64,000 nucleotides of DNA from Arcuatula senhousia (Eukaryota; Mollusca; Bivalvia; Mytilida; Mytilidae): contig CAXARO010000949.1 in the NCBI GenBank assembly GCA_963971305.1, forward strand, positions 62,001 through 126,000, read 5' to 3'. Each line of letters starts with the position of its first letter. Within the stretch, counting starts at the first letter, position 1. The position numbers were made by a program, and so were the translations under genes. The notes beneath the pieces are model-generated. The model made no database searches and was not told the origin of the DNA. It worked only from the letters and a program-made list of their open reading frames with translations. Of the stretch, positions 21,643-33,099 are shown piece by piece.

Positions 21643-22058
21643 ATTATCTCTTTCTCCTACCAAATTTTGTCTTGGCAAAAATCCGTAAACAAACGAATGA
21701 ATTAAGTGGCCTGACATTGTTTTGTTTTATACTATTTATTAAGAATCATGTACAGTGATTATATATTATAAAATTTTTATTCATGTATGTACTGATCCAC
21801 ACTTAGTACACTGTAAAAATAGCGTTTAGATCCTAAACGTATTTCTAAACGCATTTCTTGTCCCACTTTTTTAGCGCGTCTCATCACTAGACGTGTTTAC
21901 AATTTTACTAGACTAAGTGTTTAGATATTAAACATGTTTAGGTATCATATCGGGATTAGGTTCTAAACGCGTTTAGATTTGTTTTGATTATATAATTACA
22001 TGTATTTCATGTATTTGTCACAAACCTAATGTACATGGACACACAACATCTTTAACTC
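21643..22058. other. Unassigned sequence with CTAAACG words
   Basis: Around 21800-21985, CTAAACG / CGTTTAG words occur in both orientations (for example TAGCGTTTAGATCC and TCTAAACGCGTTTAGA). This may be the edge of another inverted-repeat element. No gene is seen. Confidence 0.35.
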
Positions 22059-25000
22059 CAGTAGCGTAGCTTCCATTGAGGCAATGAGGCAAATGCCTCA
22101 CTAAATGAAAATTAAAAAAAAAATAAAAATGTGAGAAAAAAAAGAGGGAGAGAGGAGAGAGAGAGACACACACGAAAATAATCAATGCGGGTTGGCGAAC
22201 AATGCAGTTTACCGGAGAATCTCACGTATCCATGACTGTTGTCCCTAGTATTAAAATGTTGGATATAAGCGTAAGAAAAGTTTGAAACGCGGGGAAAACC
22301 CAGAGTTTGAAAAAAAGCCAACTGAAGTTAACTATAATGTTCAGGGGTACAATAGGTAGTAACCCCAAAAAACAATGTACTAATGGAAGTCACACTTGAA
22401 AATCTCCGTCAAAAGTCCGAGGCCGAAACTACTGAATCGACGGGGGAAGCCAGTGCCACTGAAGGTAAATTTCATGTTTTGGCTGACGAATATCGTTAGA
22501 ACGGGGTCTCATCCTGTATTTATAAAACAAAATGAAAAAAAGCAAATTTCCCGTCTTCCCATTGAAATTATTCCCCTCTTTTTCGGTTGTTGACCCGTAA
22601 CACATTTTTGTAACTCTTTTCTCATAAATTCTTAGAAAATGCGGTGTCTGTCTGTCCGTCCAAAACCGCAATTTCGTGTGAACAATAAAACTAAAAAAAA
22701 AACTATATGAAGTAGGGATCGCCTTCATTGGTTTGTCTGTCTGTCCGTCCAGGTAAACACTAAAACTAACATAAATTATATGAAGTAGGGACTGCCTTGT
22801 CGGTTTGTCTTCATGTCCGCCCAGGACCACAATTTCGTCATAGTGTGAACACTAAAACTAAAATATCAATATCATTAATTTGAAGATTCGCACGGCCAAT
22901 TTTACACTTCCGTTAAGTACATATACATGTATAAACTTAGATTTTTCACAAACGGGAACATTCCGACTTTGTCCGCATAGAGTTTGTTATTTTTATCTCC
23001 CATACGGCCAATAGGGTAAAATTTCGCTTACAGTTTTACAGTGGTCTAAAATTGACTCAATAGAGTTCCTCTATGTCTCGTTTGTTTTCTTGTTGTCTCT
23101 GTCCCAGGTTCACTCCTCAGATTATTACCCAAATGTCCATGTAATTTTTCGACTTTTGCTCACGATGCCAGTATGGTCCGTCCCATGCGAAAGGTTGTTT
23201 TCGGCAATGAGACGACTTAAACACTGAAGCCGTTCCAAAATGAAAGACGATAGGCTCGCAGGTCTAGCCTGCTTAAACACACACCGGGATATTTCCATTT
23301 CCAAACGAGAACGTTTAAAAAAAAAAAACGTAGACTGGGGCCTCTTCAATTTTAAATGTCACACCTCTGTTTTATACATGGCTACAAAGTTTGAAAGTCA
23401 AGCAAATATTACATCTAAATAAAGTGAATATAAAGGTAATAACAAAACTACCGAACTTGAATGATCAATTGCATAGTCCAGAGAAAATGACAAAAACGAA
23501 TCAGTCATACCGGAGAACTGGTGGATCGCAATGGTCCTGACTTGGTACAGGCATTTCAAACGAAATGGTGGGTTAAACCAGGTTTTATGGCGCCAAACCT
23601 CCCTCTTCCATTGCGATCTTAGGATCCGGTAATGACCATTGAACACAAAATAGTTGTGAGACACAATAGGGATATTGAGGTGATCATCTCAGTACAGCAG
23701 ACCAGTCAAACACTAATTAAAACAATTAACTATCATATCTTTTAACTCAATTTTGAACTTTTCTACTAGTGGCTGATAACGAAGAAAGAATTTTTTTAGG
23801 GATCGTATGAGACGTATTTTCTTATAGCCCTGCTTCAAAAGTCGGTCACGAAGAAACCGGTGTCTGATAAAAAAAATCTGTGAAATGTGTGCAAGCTCTG
23901 GCATATCGAATAAGTTGAGAAATATAAACACCGTATGCAGGAGAAGTAGGTATATTGCTCTGTAGATTAGGAAAATTAATAATTTGAAAATTAAAATCGT
24001 CTCGTTTATCGTAAATTTTTGTACTGAGATGACCACCTGGGTCAAATTCGAGGTGCAAATCCAAGAAAGACGTGAAGCAATTAGATTCGGTGGTCTCTTT
24101 AATCTCCAATTCCGGAGGATATATTGAAGGAATCCAACTACCAAATGAAGTGTTATTGACAGAAAGGACATCATCAATATATCTGAATGTAAGATTAAAT
24201 GACCTTGCCTCTTTCATCTTCTTGTTCTTTACGAGTTCCTGAAGAAATTCAGTCTCGTAAGAGTATAAAAACAAATCGGCCAGGAGAGGAGCACAGTTTG
24301 TGCCCATTGGAATGTCGATTTGTTGTTGAAAAATCTCTCCTCCGAAGGTGACAAATATGTTGTCGATGAGGAAATCAAGCATACTGCAGACTTGTTCCAG
24401 TGTGTAACAAATTTTATCTTTGAAAGATGTTTTGGAAAAGAATGTAGAATTATAACCCAAAACAACAAAATTCCTTGAGTTTGAAAAGGCTTTTTCGAGA
24501 AGTTTTTTTTCAGGCGACATTTTAGTTTTTCGTGTGGCAAGGTAGTGTATAAAGTTGAAAAATCGAACGTTTTCAAAGAGTGAACCTCAGAAAATGATCT
24601 AGATTTAAAATGATCTAACAAATCTTTTGAGTTTTTCAAAATCCACATAATGGTTAATTCCACTACGATTATAAATAGTGTCGCAGTATGCCTGTTGACC
24701 TTCTTTGACAGCAGACAAGATTTTAGTGAACGGACAGCTCTGTAGTTGAACATGATGAAGATCCAGCTATATACCTTTCTTTGTACGGATTTTTGTGAAG
24801 TTTAGGTATCCAGTACAAATATGGTAACTCTTTATGTTCCTCTTTCATTGGAATATTGAAAGAGGACATAAAAGATATATTAGCATTCTATTAGCATTAT
24901 GTCCGTCTGTCTGTCAACACAAACACAAAAGTTAGAAAAGAAGAGCAGAGCTGAAATTTTACGCGGTCATTCACTCACTGTCATTTGAAGATTTGTATAG

Positions 25001-25259
25001 TCAACTTTTATGCAAGTCCATTGAAATATTGCAATAAAAATTTTAAAAAATTGTCAAGCGGATCATATAAATACCATTTTTTCAAAAGTTTTACCTCATC
25101 ATTTTCTTAAATTTAAGCCAGGAAAACGCGTCTCTGGCGTTCTAATGGAAAAAAATTTTCTGGAGGGGGCAAACCCCCCCAGACCCCCCCAAAAAAATTT
25201 TCGCCTCGCTTCGCTCGGCGAATTGCCTCACTAAATATAAGAGGCAAGCTACGCCCCTG
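22059..25259. mobile_element. hAT-like element of 3.2 kb with 5-bp target duplication AACTC
   Basis: The left end CAGTAGCGTAGCTTCC and the right end GCAAGCTACGCCCCTG are inverted relatives. The word GCCTCACTAAAT sits just inside both ends, and AACTC flanks the element at 22054-22058 and 25260-25264. A TTCGCCTCGCTTCGCTCGGCGAA palindrome lies near the right end. The interior holds a broken Penelope-like reverse transcriptase and no transposase, so the element is non-autonomous with a nested retroelement, or a composite. Confidence 0.7.
23713..24880 (-). pseudogene. Penelope-like element reverse transcriptase, frameshifted relic
   Basis: Read on the minus strand from about 24880 down, the frames show YWIPKLHKNPYKER and AGSSSCSTTELS, then TFDFSTLYTTLPHEKL, then IDIPMGTNCAPLLADLFLY, then FRYIDDVLSVNN (the catalytic YIDD), then SFLDLHLEF, and finally RHRFLRDRLLKQGYKKIRL. 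These are the ordered motifs of the Penelope-like retroelement reverse transcriptase. The frame changes at least three times: near 24700, near the A8 run at 24503-24511, and near the A8 run at 23869-23877. The last two breaks are homopolymer length changes. No GIY-YIG endonuclease was identified. Downstream, about 23515-23700, a non-coding segment shared with 33160-33300 is probably the element's tail. Confidence 0.75.
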
Positions 25260-25508
25260 AACTCCTAACCTCCTTTAATTTTTTTATACAAAATGGCAAT
25301 ATTTGGGAGGAATATTCTATCCTATTTGCCGATATATCCAATGTTCCGATATCCTATTTCCCGATCAAAAATATATAGAAAGAATAGGAAATGGTTTGGT
25401 GTTTTGAAATTCTATCCGATTTGCCGATATATCCAAGTAGCCGATATCCGATTTCGTGGAGTCTACTGTATTATGGTTCTAGAGAAAAGATCTTCATGAA
25501 GGTCATCT

Positions 25509-26037
25509 TTAGCTACATGTATATTCTGCACAAGGTATATTATTCCTTGAGACAGTCAGACTTAGGCTGTCATAGAATCTCTTATGATTTTCATCCTGGT
25601 TGAAGATTTTGCTCATGTCCTTAGGGCCTGTGTTAAATTTCTTGAAGTTTTGATTATGGTCTTTATGGCTACCATACGATAAATCATTCTGTAATGTTCG
25701 ATGCAATTTATTGTTATCTGAGTCATCATGATTGTTATGGCCAATGTTGTCGTAAACTTCGTCTATAACTTTCTGGTCATTATCATTGTTTATCGACCTG
25801 GTCAACAGCTCATTTGCATTGTTGGAGTTGATACGAGTTATTATTGACCTGGTGTCACTGATGCTTGGTAGATCTGATGGCCTAGGGGGTAGTGATGGGC
25901 GGAGACTTGAACTGACCGAGGACCATCCACTAATCTCCTGTCTTGTAAGTTTGAAGTTTTCATTTTTGTTTTTACTCTTTGAAAGATGGAACATTATCTT
26001 TGTCAGCTTTTTCACTTCTCTAGTTTAGTAGGCACAG
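25509..26037 (-). CDS. Receptor-like gene 1, exon 5: cytoplasmic tail with early in-frame TAA
   Basis: A strong acceptor (TCTATTTATCTTTTTCAG) precedes C|TGT GCC TAC, which joins exon 4 in phase to add Cys-Cys-Ala-Tyr, then meets TAA (complement of 26025-26027). Behind that stop the same frame stays open for 172 codons to a TAA at 25509-25511. The open part has tail-like content: a basic start (KSKNKNENFK), a Pro-rich SH3-ligand-like LPPRPSDLP, a Tyr motif EVYDNI, and Asn/Asp/His-rich linkers. As written, the protein ends four residues after the membrane helix. Either the stop is a recent nonsense change or assembly error, or the long tail is reached by readthrough or another splice. The two other phase-correct acceptors I checked in the exon also create a stop (TGA). 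Confidence 0.6.
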
Positions 26038-26225
26038 CTGAAAAAGATAAATAGAATAGAATCAAATGTAGTGTTTTAGGATATGTATATGTATCACAGC
26101 CTGACTATTTCATCTAAGGAAGAGCTTGACCAAGATTTATTTGATTTCATGACTTTTCTTTGACTTCAACTGGGCAATAAACACTCAAGTGTTGCTGTTT
26201 GTATCTTTTATTGTATGACATTTTT

Positions 26226-26640
26226 AGCTCGCCTAAGTTAACTAGAAGGGTCATGTCAGTTGTTGCCAACACTTGATGTCTTACATTTTGTCATTAGACT
26301 TTCGCTAAAAATCTCCTCTTGAATCACTGAAGGGATGCACTTTTAAACTTTAAAAAGTTTCCATTTGATTGAATTGACAGATGACGCATTATTGGGGTAA
26401 TGTCCCTTTTCTGTTAGATAGAATTTTTTTCAGGTTTTGGCCTAAAAAATGTTAAAATATTGCAGATAGACATAAATAGAGATAAGCTCACACTAGCTTA
26501 TACCTTCAAGTCATTGAGCTCTTTAAAAATCTAAAAAAAATTAAATTGCAAATTTGGTCAAAGTTTTCAGATGACCTTGGGGTATGATGTTTTATCGAAA
26601 ACTGTAAAAGATAAGATAGTCATGGAAGTCTTGTGAGAGA
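26226..26640 (+). repeat. Degenerate family A fragment in intron 4 of receptor-like gene 1
   Basis: Begins AGCTCGCCTAAGTTAACTAGAAGGGTCATG and continues with decayed versions of the 155-bp units (GGTAATGTCCC, GCAGATAGACATAAATAGAG, TTTTCAGATGACC). The right end is missing. It is much more diverged than the other copies, so probably older. Confidence 0.55.
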
Positions 26641-26759
26641 TTCAGCTCCCCACTCCTCACACAAAAGCCATTAGTGATAATATGTTTTTGTACATTTGAA
26701 ATTCCCCATTTTGTACGTTTTCAGTTCTCCTGAGTTATCTTCACAATTTATCTACTTAC

Positions 26760-26835
26760 CAGACAATTAGTACTATTGTGGTCACAGTAAAAACTCCTGC
26801 AATAGTACTGGCTATATACAATCCCAGCATTACAT
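26760..26835 (-). CDS. Receptor-like gene 1, exon 4: transmembrane helix
   Basis: Acceptor CATTTTCAG, donor CTG|GTAAGT, 76 bases, phase 1 in and phase 2 out. It encodes VMLGLYIASTIAGVF followed by TVTTIVLIV, an uninterrupted hydrophobic run of about 24 residues with small residues: a single membrane span. It follows the stalk exon in phase, giving a type I membrane protein. Receptor-like gene 2 has an exon of the same size and phases at 40974-41052. Confidence 0.75.
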
Positions 26836-27550
26836 CTGAAAATGAAATACATGTACATGTAACCTTAACAACCAATCGGATAACATGGCAAGCAATGAAA
26901 CTCATTTCGATAATTGTGGCAATATGAACCCTACAATTTTGTCTTGCATGGGGAAGGGAGCGAAACCTAGCTATTGCTAGCCTAAACTATCCATGTATAG
27001 TTTTATGAGCAACTCTATTTCTCAAGAACTATAAGTACTAGGTAATAGCACCAGTTGTAGGATAGCACAGAAAGCATTCCCATTTTTTACTGTTTGACCT
27101 AAATTTTCCAGTTGAGTGAATTTGACAATTTTCAATGCATAGAATAGCAATGTTTTATGAGTTGAATCTTATCTCAGAAAAAGAAAAGTCATAGGTTGAT
27201 GAAACTGGGCATTTATCCTGGGGCATTTATATGCACCAGAGCAAAACTATCTATGTTGCATCATTATGATATCTTTTGACCCTGAAATTTTAGATCAAAG
27301 TTGGTTTTATTTTTCAAAATAGTAATGAATTTATGAATGTATAGGGATATTTATAATTCTGAAAGTCGCAGCAAGCGAGTTAATTCTTTTTTATTTTACT
27401 TGCAAATTCATCTGAAACATTTAATAGGTTCTCCTCATTTAAAAAAAGGCAAACTAGCTAGTCATTCACAAGTACCCCTCATTACAGCCAAAGTTAACCG
27501 GTGTGGAATGGCTTCACAAAAAGTTTTACTTAGTATGTCAAATGTTTCAT
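26836..27550. other. Intron sequence with an old repeat relic
   Basis: About 27000-27220 retains TTTTATGAGCAAC, TCAAGAACTATAAGTACTAGG and GGTTGATGAAACTGGG, which match the 172-bp units of the element at 4861-5876. No exon is supported. Confidence 0.4.
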
Positions 27551-27554
27551 GACC

Positions 27555-28140
27555 CTTGTAATTTTTATGCCCCCCCCGCGACGACTATCGGCGGGGGGGG
27601 GGCATTAATGTTTTACTCGTGTCCGTCCGTACGAATTTCCGTCAAGCTTTTCTCAGAAATCGTCCAAGAGAATGATTTGAAACTTTGTAGGATGGTTCAG
27701 TATGGCAAACTGTACGTCCTAAGCGATTTTTAGACCTGTCGGACATCTACTTCCTGTTTGGGACTTAGGCCGAGTGAAAATATGTGAATATGACTATGAA
27801 AATTTCCGTCAAGCTTTTCTTAGGAACCCTACATGAGAATAATTTGAAACTTGGTAGGATAGTTCAGTATAACAAACTGTACGTCCTAAGCAATTTTCAG
27901 ACCTGTCGGACATCTACTTTCTGTTTTGGACTTAGGCCAATGTGAAAATATGTGAACATGACAGTGATTATCTCCGTCAAGCTTTTCCCAGGAACCGTAC
28001 TCAAGAATTATTTGAAACTTGGTAGGTTGGTTCAGTTTGACAAACTGTATGTCCTTAGAAACTTTCAGATCTGTCAGACTTCTAGTTCCTTCGTACCTGT
28101 TTAGGGCCAGCGGGTGCATCTGTGTCCCATGGACATTCCT
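27555..28140 (+). repeat. Hairpin-led repeat with three ~150-bp units
   Basis: A GC hairpin (CCCCCCCCGCGACGAC ... GGCGGGGGGGG) is followed by GTCCGTCCGTACGAATTTCC and three diverged tandem units. Each unit carries CCGTCAAGCTTTTCTCAG, GATTTGAAACTTGGTAGG, ATGGTTCAGTATG and GACATCTACTTCCTGTTT. A related fragment lies at 3990-4210. It has no coding capacity. Confidence 0.65.
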
Positions 28141-28842
28141 TATTTTTTTCAGTAAAAAAATGAAAATGTCTTCAGTGAGACAAAGAAATTAACGAAGAAG
28201 CCTACTTCTACAAAACAAAACAAGATGTTGCAACAGATGTGTACATAAAAAATAATTGCAGTTGGTGTTAACATATGTGTTATAGTCTCATGTTCATTTA
28301 CTCCATATCCTTTCATAAATTATTTATCACAGGCCGTGTGGAGTTAGTAGAACAATTCCCCGTGTTTTAGATGTATGCCTTTTTTTTTAAATATGGTGTA
28401 CTTGTACATGAAATTACATCTCATGTGTACACTTTGTTTATAACCATTATCTAAATTTATGTAAATTCTAAAACCTAAGGTTAAACTCCCTCCATTGTAG
28501 TTTTGCCCTTTCTAATATCTATTTGGATTTCGTTTGGTTTTATACATTTTGAACATCTTTTTTGAAATTGTGGATTTCCTATGTTTGGGTTTTCAGTGCT
28601 GCTGATGAGGAATAAATTTTCGGAAAGACCACACAGCTCATAAAAAATTAGTTGCAGTTGGAGTTATGTGTGTGTTATAGTGACAATATAGTCTCATGTT
28701 CCTTTCCTAAATCATATACATGTACATGTTAAATAAGCAAAAGAGGATCTCATTCAGAAAATCCCAAAGCAAAAATCGTGAAAAATATTGATCATGGATT
28801 TTTATAATTCAGGATGGTAAGAAATGAATTAATTGTAATCAC
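28141..28842. other. Intron 3 of receptor-like gene 1, remainder
   Basis: AT-rich sequence with no supported exon. AGTTGGTGTTAACATATGTGTTATAGT near 28260 and AGTTGGAGTTATGTGTGTGTTATAGT near 28648 are a diverged pair of direct repeats. Confidence 0.4.
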
Positions 28843-29139
28843 CTTCTCTGTCCATTTCTGATTTTGTCGATATTGGTTGAACGCTAGTTACTTGTTCCGC
28901 AGTGGTAGTAGATCGTGGTGCTCTGGTACTATGCCATTCGATTGTCTCTTTTGTCGTGGGCTTTGCATAAGGTGTCTGCTTGGTTGGCCCTTGGTTTTCA
29001 CTTTGTTGACTAATGATATATTTTGGTGCCCAATTGTATTGGGGAAAAGTTAAAATGCGAGTCTTTGTAACTGGCGTTGTGGATGTTTTTGGTATATTAG
29101 ATGAAAGTGATCTTGTAGATTTCGATAGTAATACAGTAG
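28843..29139 (-). CDS. Receptor-like gene 1, exon 3: Ser/Thr-rich stalk
   Basis: Acceptor TTTGTTTCAG, donor AAG|GTGATT, 297 bases, phase 1 at both ends. The 98 residues are rich in Ser, Thr, Pro and Lys, with repeated TTT/STT/TPV motifs and almost no aromatic residues. This is the composition of an O-glycosylated mucin-like spacer between an ectodomain and a membrane helix. Symmetric 1-1 phase means it could be skipped without a frame change. Confidence 0.65.
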
Positions 29140-29654
29140 CTGAAACAAATTTAACAAACCACAATAAAAGATAACTGGATGGTTTAATTGCGTATTGAAG
29201 AAAATCTTATGCCTTCTTTCAGATTGTTCTTAAAATCTTATTGATTAGTTTGAAGGTTTAAAATAAGCACGGGACCGTAGCAAGTAAGTGTGAAAACAAC
29301 GACAATGCTCACACAGTGTTCCTTTATAACAACAGCACATTAAAATGATATATGATAAAAGATCGATCCTTCGTTTGAACTTAAAAAATATCAACATGAA
29401 CAAGAAAAGATATGGGTATAAACCCATATCCAAAGATACTCGGTTAAACATATGTTCATTTGTGTTTGATTTAAAAAGCAAAGAATTACCAGACAGAAAT
29501 GGCCGGATTTCGTTAAACAGGATGTACATGAGCGACAGATCTTAAATCAAATCCCACGGTATAAGACTCCATCCTGATGCTGTACCATTAATATCAAGTG
29601 GCTGGGATCAGTAGTTTCTGAGAAACCTGTTACGAAAATTTCTTTAGCCACCCC

Positions 29655-29825
29655 AGGGGCGGATCCAGAAATTTTCGAAAGGGGGGGTCCACATACTGGT
29701 TTCTGTGGGCCAAAAGAGGGGGGGGGTCCAGACCAATTTTGCTGAAAATCTACACAAAAATAAAAAAAAATTCGGAGGAAAGGGGGGTTCCGACCCCCGG
29801 AATCCCCCTTCTAGATCCGACACTG
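29655..29825. mobile_element. GGGGCGGATCCAG MITE with 5-bp flanking repeat CACCC
   Basis: Begins (C)AGGGGCGGATCCAGAAATT and ends CTAGATCCGACACTG (degenerate inverted), with CACCC on both sides (29649-29653 and 29826-29830). The interior has poly-G tracts plus GTGGGCCAAAAGAG and CAATTTTGCTGAAAATC words, shared in reverse with the MITE at 37486-37662. It is a short hAT-related non-autonomous element. Confidence 0.65.
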
Positions 29826-29830
29826 CACCC

Positions 29831-31027
29831 GACATTTACCATGAATTACCGTACAAAATACTAAATATTAATTAGCATTTTGAAGTCAGTGTTCCCTATA
29901 AAGGATTATCAGTTCCTGCTTTTTTATAAACATTATTATATCTTTTAAATATACATGTGTTTGTTTGTTTTAAAGTAGTTATATGTGCCGAATATTTTAC
30001 CCGTGCGTGTCCTGGGAGGCGATTAGACCCGCAGCAACGCTAAGCTTGCCGGAAAAAGTTCACCGAGCAGCGCTCAAAACCCTGACATCAGGTCAGGCAG
30101 CTTTACCCACAAATCGACTGGGATGTGTGCCCTAGGTGGTTGAATGGGGGCAGCAATGTCATAATGAATGCCGTGGTCGTCAGGCTATAATACAGAAAAC
30201 CTGACGCAAACTATTTTGGTGCACCCTGTTGGGAAAATTGTCACGTTCCTTGCACGTTAAACAACCTTGTAACAGGTGTCCGTGAGAGCGTATATAGGAC
30301 CCGTAGGATCCTCCTGTAGTAGGCAAAATTGCGAGTCCCTTCCAATCACTCCTTTTTTCCAGTGATACAAAACTCTCCTTGCCCATTGGCCTTTTGTCTC
30401 CACTTCCTCCACTTCATCATCATTTCATGTTTATTGTATCGCCCCTTACATGTAAATCTCCCGGATATGTATATAGAAAAAAGCAATAACTATAGCTAAC
30501 AAATTATGAATATATTTTGTGTAAAGACTTAGTACTACAAACGGTCGAATATAGTTTAAAGTGACATAATGACATTTTTTAATAGACGAGTTGTTTATGA
30601 AGCAAAGAAGTACCAGTGGGTCGTTCGAAAATCGGAAAATTTATTATATAAAATGACACGACAAAACCACGATTCAGTAGACGTAAAAAGACAAGAAGAA
30701 AAGTAAACACCATAAAGTCAGGGTACCAGTTCTTGCTTTAATATGTGTCTTTTAGTTTTTAAACATTCATTTATGTGCCGAATATAATGTCGCTTTAAAT
30801 TCTTAACAACACACGGTCGGATATATAGTTTAATGGGATTTTGAATGAAGTTCAAGCATGTTAAAGAGTTTTTGTTACTTTGGAGGCTTTCTCAAAAATA
30901 AATGTCACCAATTAATAAATAAAACTTAACAGTAGCACTAAATATTATAAATATTATACAAGTAAAAACTTAATTCCAAATTTTCGAATTAAAAACATAG
31001 CATTGACCAATAACAAATTAAGCCGTC
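29831..31027. other. Intron 2 of receptor-like gene 1, unassigned part
   Basis: No exon is supported. About 30010-30400 is unusually GC-rich for the neighbourhood (GGGAGGCGATTAGACCCGCAGC, AGGACCCGTAGGATCCTCC) and may be an old repeat of unknown family. The rest is AT-rich. Confidence 0.35.
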
Positions 31028-31560
31028 AGGGACAGACCATTTAACTTGAAAATGGGGGGGGGGGGCTTGATTTTTCGTTTTGGCAAGAAAAAAAAAATAT
31101 TTATCGAAGGTGATGCGACTGAATATTGTTTCATTAAGGAACCGACCATTTAACCTGAAAGGGGGGGGCCTTGGTTTTTCCAAAAAAATTAAAAAAAATC
31201 TGAAAATTATTTTTGATGAAACAAATATTTTGGCAGCTGAGGGTAAAAAAATTCTGAAGAAGGATTTCTGCTATAAAAAATAATGCTGATAATGAAAAAA
31301 GATATTCTGTTGCGACGCCTTTGAAAAATAAGTATTTTGTCCGCGCTCTGTGAAAAAAAAAAATTCTGACAAAAAAAAAAACAAGCCCACCCTTAATTAA
31401 GTTAAATGGTCCGTCTCTAATAGCATTATTTTATATGGCAAAAATCCTTCTTCAGAATATTTTTACCTACCCGCTGCTTCAAAAATATTTTTTTTCATAC
31501 AAAATAATTAAAGGAAAAAAACAAGTATTGTTAAATGGTCAGTCCCTAATCTGTCCAACT
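31028..31560. repeat. Cluster of GACAGACCATTTAA...GGGGGGG inverted-repeat elements
   Basis: GGGACAGACCATTTAACTTG plus a G12 run is mirrored by AAGTTAAATGGTCCGTCTCTAA near 31400. Related ends occur at 31140 (GAACCGACCATTTAACCTGAAAGG) and 31530 (TTAAATGGTCAGTCCCTAATC), so at least two small elements are nested or adjacent. A further copy lies at 51240-51420. Confidence 0.55.
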
Positions 31561-32446
31561 ATTTTAATTCTGAATGTACAAACTACATTCTAATAATCAT
31601 CCAGAAAACTGAGAAAAAAAATCGCCGAATTCACACAAGTGCAAATCAATCAACGATCAATGAAATCCTCAAAGTAGATGTTTTATAATTGTCTTGTATG
31701 TGTGCACACCAAATGTATTTATAGATCAATATCAATTGAGGAAGATATATATACAAAGTTATTTATAGATCGATGAATATTAACTGTTTATTTCTAACAC
31801 ATTTGTTTACGTCTTGAATCTCGTATGCTGCATGTATGAACAATCTTTGATTTGATTAGGTAATGAATTTAGTACATATCTATGCATTGATAAAAGTTAT
31901 TATTATAAAAATTGTAATACACAAAAAAGGCAAAAAGGGGGATGGGCAGTTGTTTCCCAGTTGTCGAAATTTTGTCAAATAAATGACCAGTTCATACATA
32001 ATATCTAAAATCTATATCAAAAATAGATAGCATAACTATTTTGTGAAAAAAAATCTCTAGATGAAAACAGCAAAGCATGGGATTTAATGGTGTATAACTG
32101 TTCATAAAATTCGAATGGAGAAAGTGTCGTCCAGCTAGGACAAGTGTAGGAATACATAACTGGCTGACAAAATTGAAACTAACCATTCAATTATCATTAT
32201 AATGGCATGGAACAACGCTATTTTGAAAAGTTTCAATTCAGACCAACAGTAGATGTAACTAGTGAATAAAAAACGTTCAATATTTGAACATTCATCACGC
32301 ACTATATTTTTAAGCGCACGCAGAACCTTATCACAAACTCAAACCAAATCCAATAATACTCTATAAGAACTGTTAGTATGAACAGTTCCGAGTATTGAAA
32401 ATATAGAATAGGGGACATAAAAAGCTTGCGTATACTAGTATATTGC
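31561..32446. other. Unassigned AT-rich intron sequence
   Basis: No exon or repeat end is recognised before the 3' end of exon 2 at 32447. Confidence 0.4.
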
Positions 32447-32956
32447 CTGTTGAACTTGATGGACAAAGTTCCGAAGTTCTGTTGTTTGGAAAACATACAG
32501 TTTTACACATATCTTTTCTTGGTACTTGTCGCTGGTCATCTTGGCATTTCACTTCCTTTACACTTACACGTATTCGTTGTTCAAGTCTATTCTCATCATA
32601 TCTATTCTTGCTCATTGCAAAATGTTGAAAGCAAAGTGCGTCATTGTTGATGATTGTGGACGTTCTTTGAACTGTTTGGTTCATTGCACTGAATAAAACT
32701 CGACCGCCATCACACTTTCCTAGAGAAATGGTAACGAAATCATTTACCCGTTTGGGAATTATCCCAGCAAACCCATCATAAACTTGTAGTACAGAGAAGG
32801 GTAATTTTGTAATTTCAAATTCTAGTTGGAGTTTTGTAGCATGCTTAAAATGTATCTCCCATAGACAGTTTGTATGGTCTGGAAGGTGGAAAGACTCTTG
32901 AACAGTGACGTCCTCGTGGGTGGATTGAGAGTCCCTGCTATATTTACTGCACCAAC
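32447..32956 (-). CDS. Receptor-like gene 1, exon 2: CUB-like ectodomain
   Basis: The acceptor GCTTATAG precedes GT|TGG (phase 1). The exon encodes 169 residues with an early Cys (WCSKYS), then NCLWEIHF, LQLEFEITKL and LQVYDGF. That order of Cys, W-x-I, hydrophobic strand and 'l-x-vyDG' is the pattern of CUB domains, the extracellular beta-sandwich used for protein and carbohydrate binding. Further Cys residues follow (GKCDGG, ALCF, VKCQ, MCKTVC) and two N-glycosylation sites (NQT, NRT). The exon ends Ser-rich. The only phase-correct 3' end I find is a non-canonical GC donor, CAG|GCAATA at 32445-32446, which joins in phase 1 to exon 3. The canonical-looking CTA|GTATAC nearby gives the wrong phase. 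The CUB call rests on pattern recognition only. Confidence 0.6.
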
Positions 32957-33099
32957 CTATAAGCAAAAAAGGAAATGTCTAAAAGAAATTATGCCCCATC
33001 TCGGGACGAACAGACCCGAGCACTATATACCCCACTAACTTTCGTAGATGGGGCATAAAAATGTGTCAATCAAATAATAAATAAAGGTAATAAAATTAC

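Noticed and set aside
22429..22830. Minus-strand frame at the left of the 3.2-kb hAT-like element as a transposase
   Set aside because: Built on (GTCTGTCC)n microsatellite translation, with no DDE, BED or hATC motifs.
28141..28842. Extra exon of receptor-like gene 1 between stalk and membrane exons
   Set aside because: No frame with both splice sites and correct phase was found; the stalk and membrane exons already join in phase.
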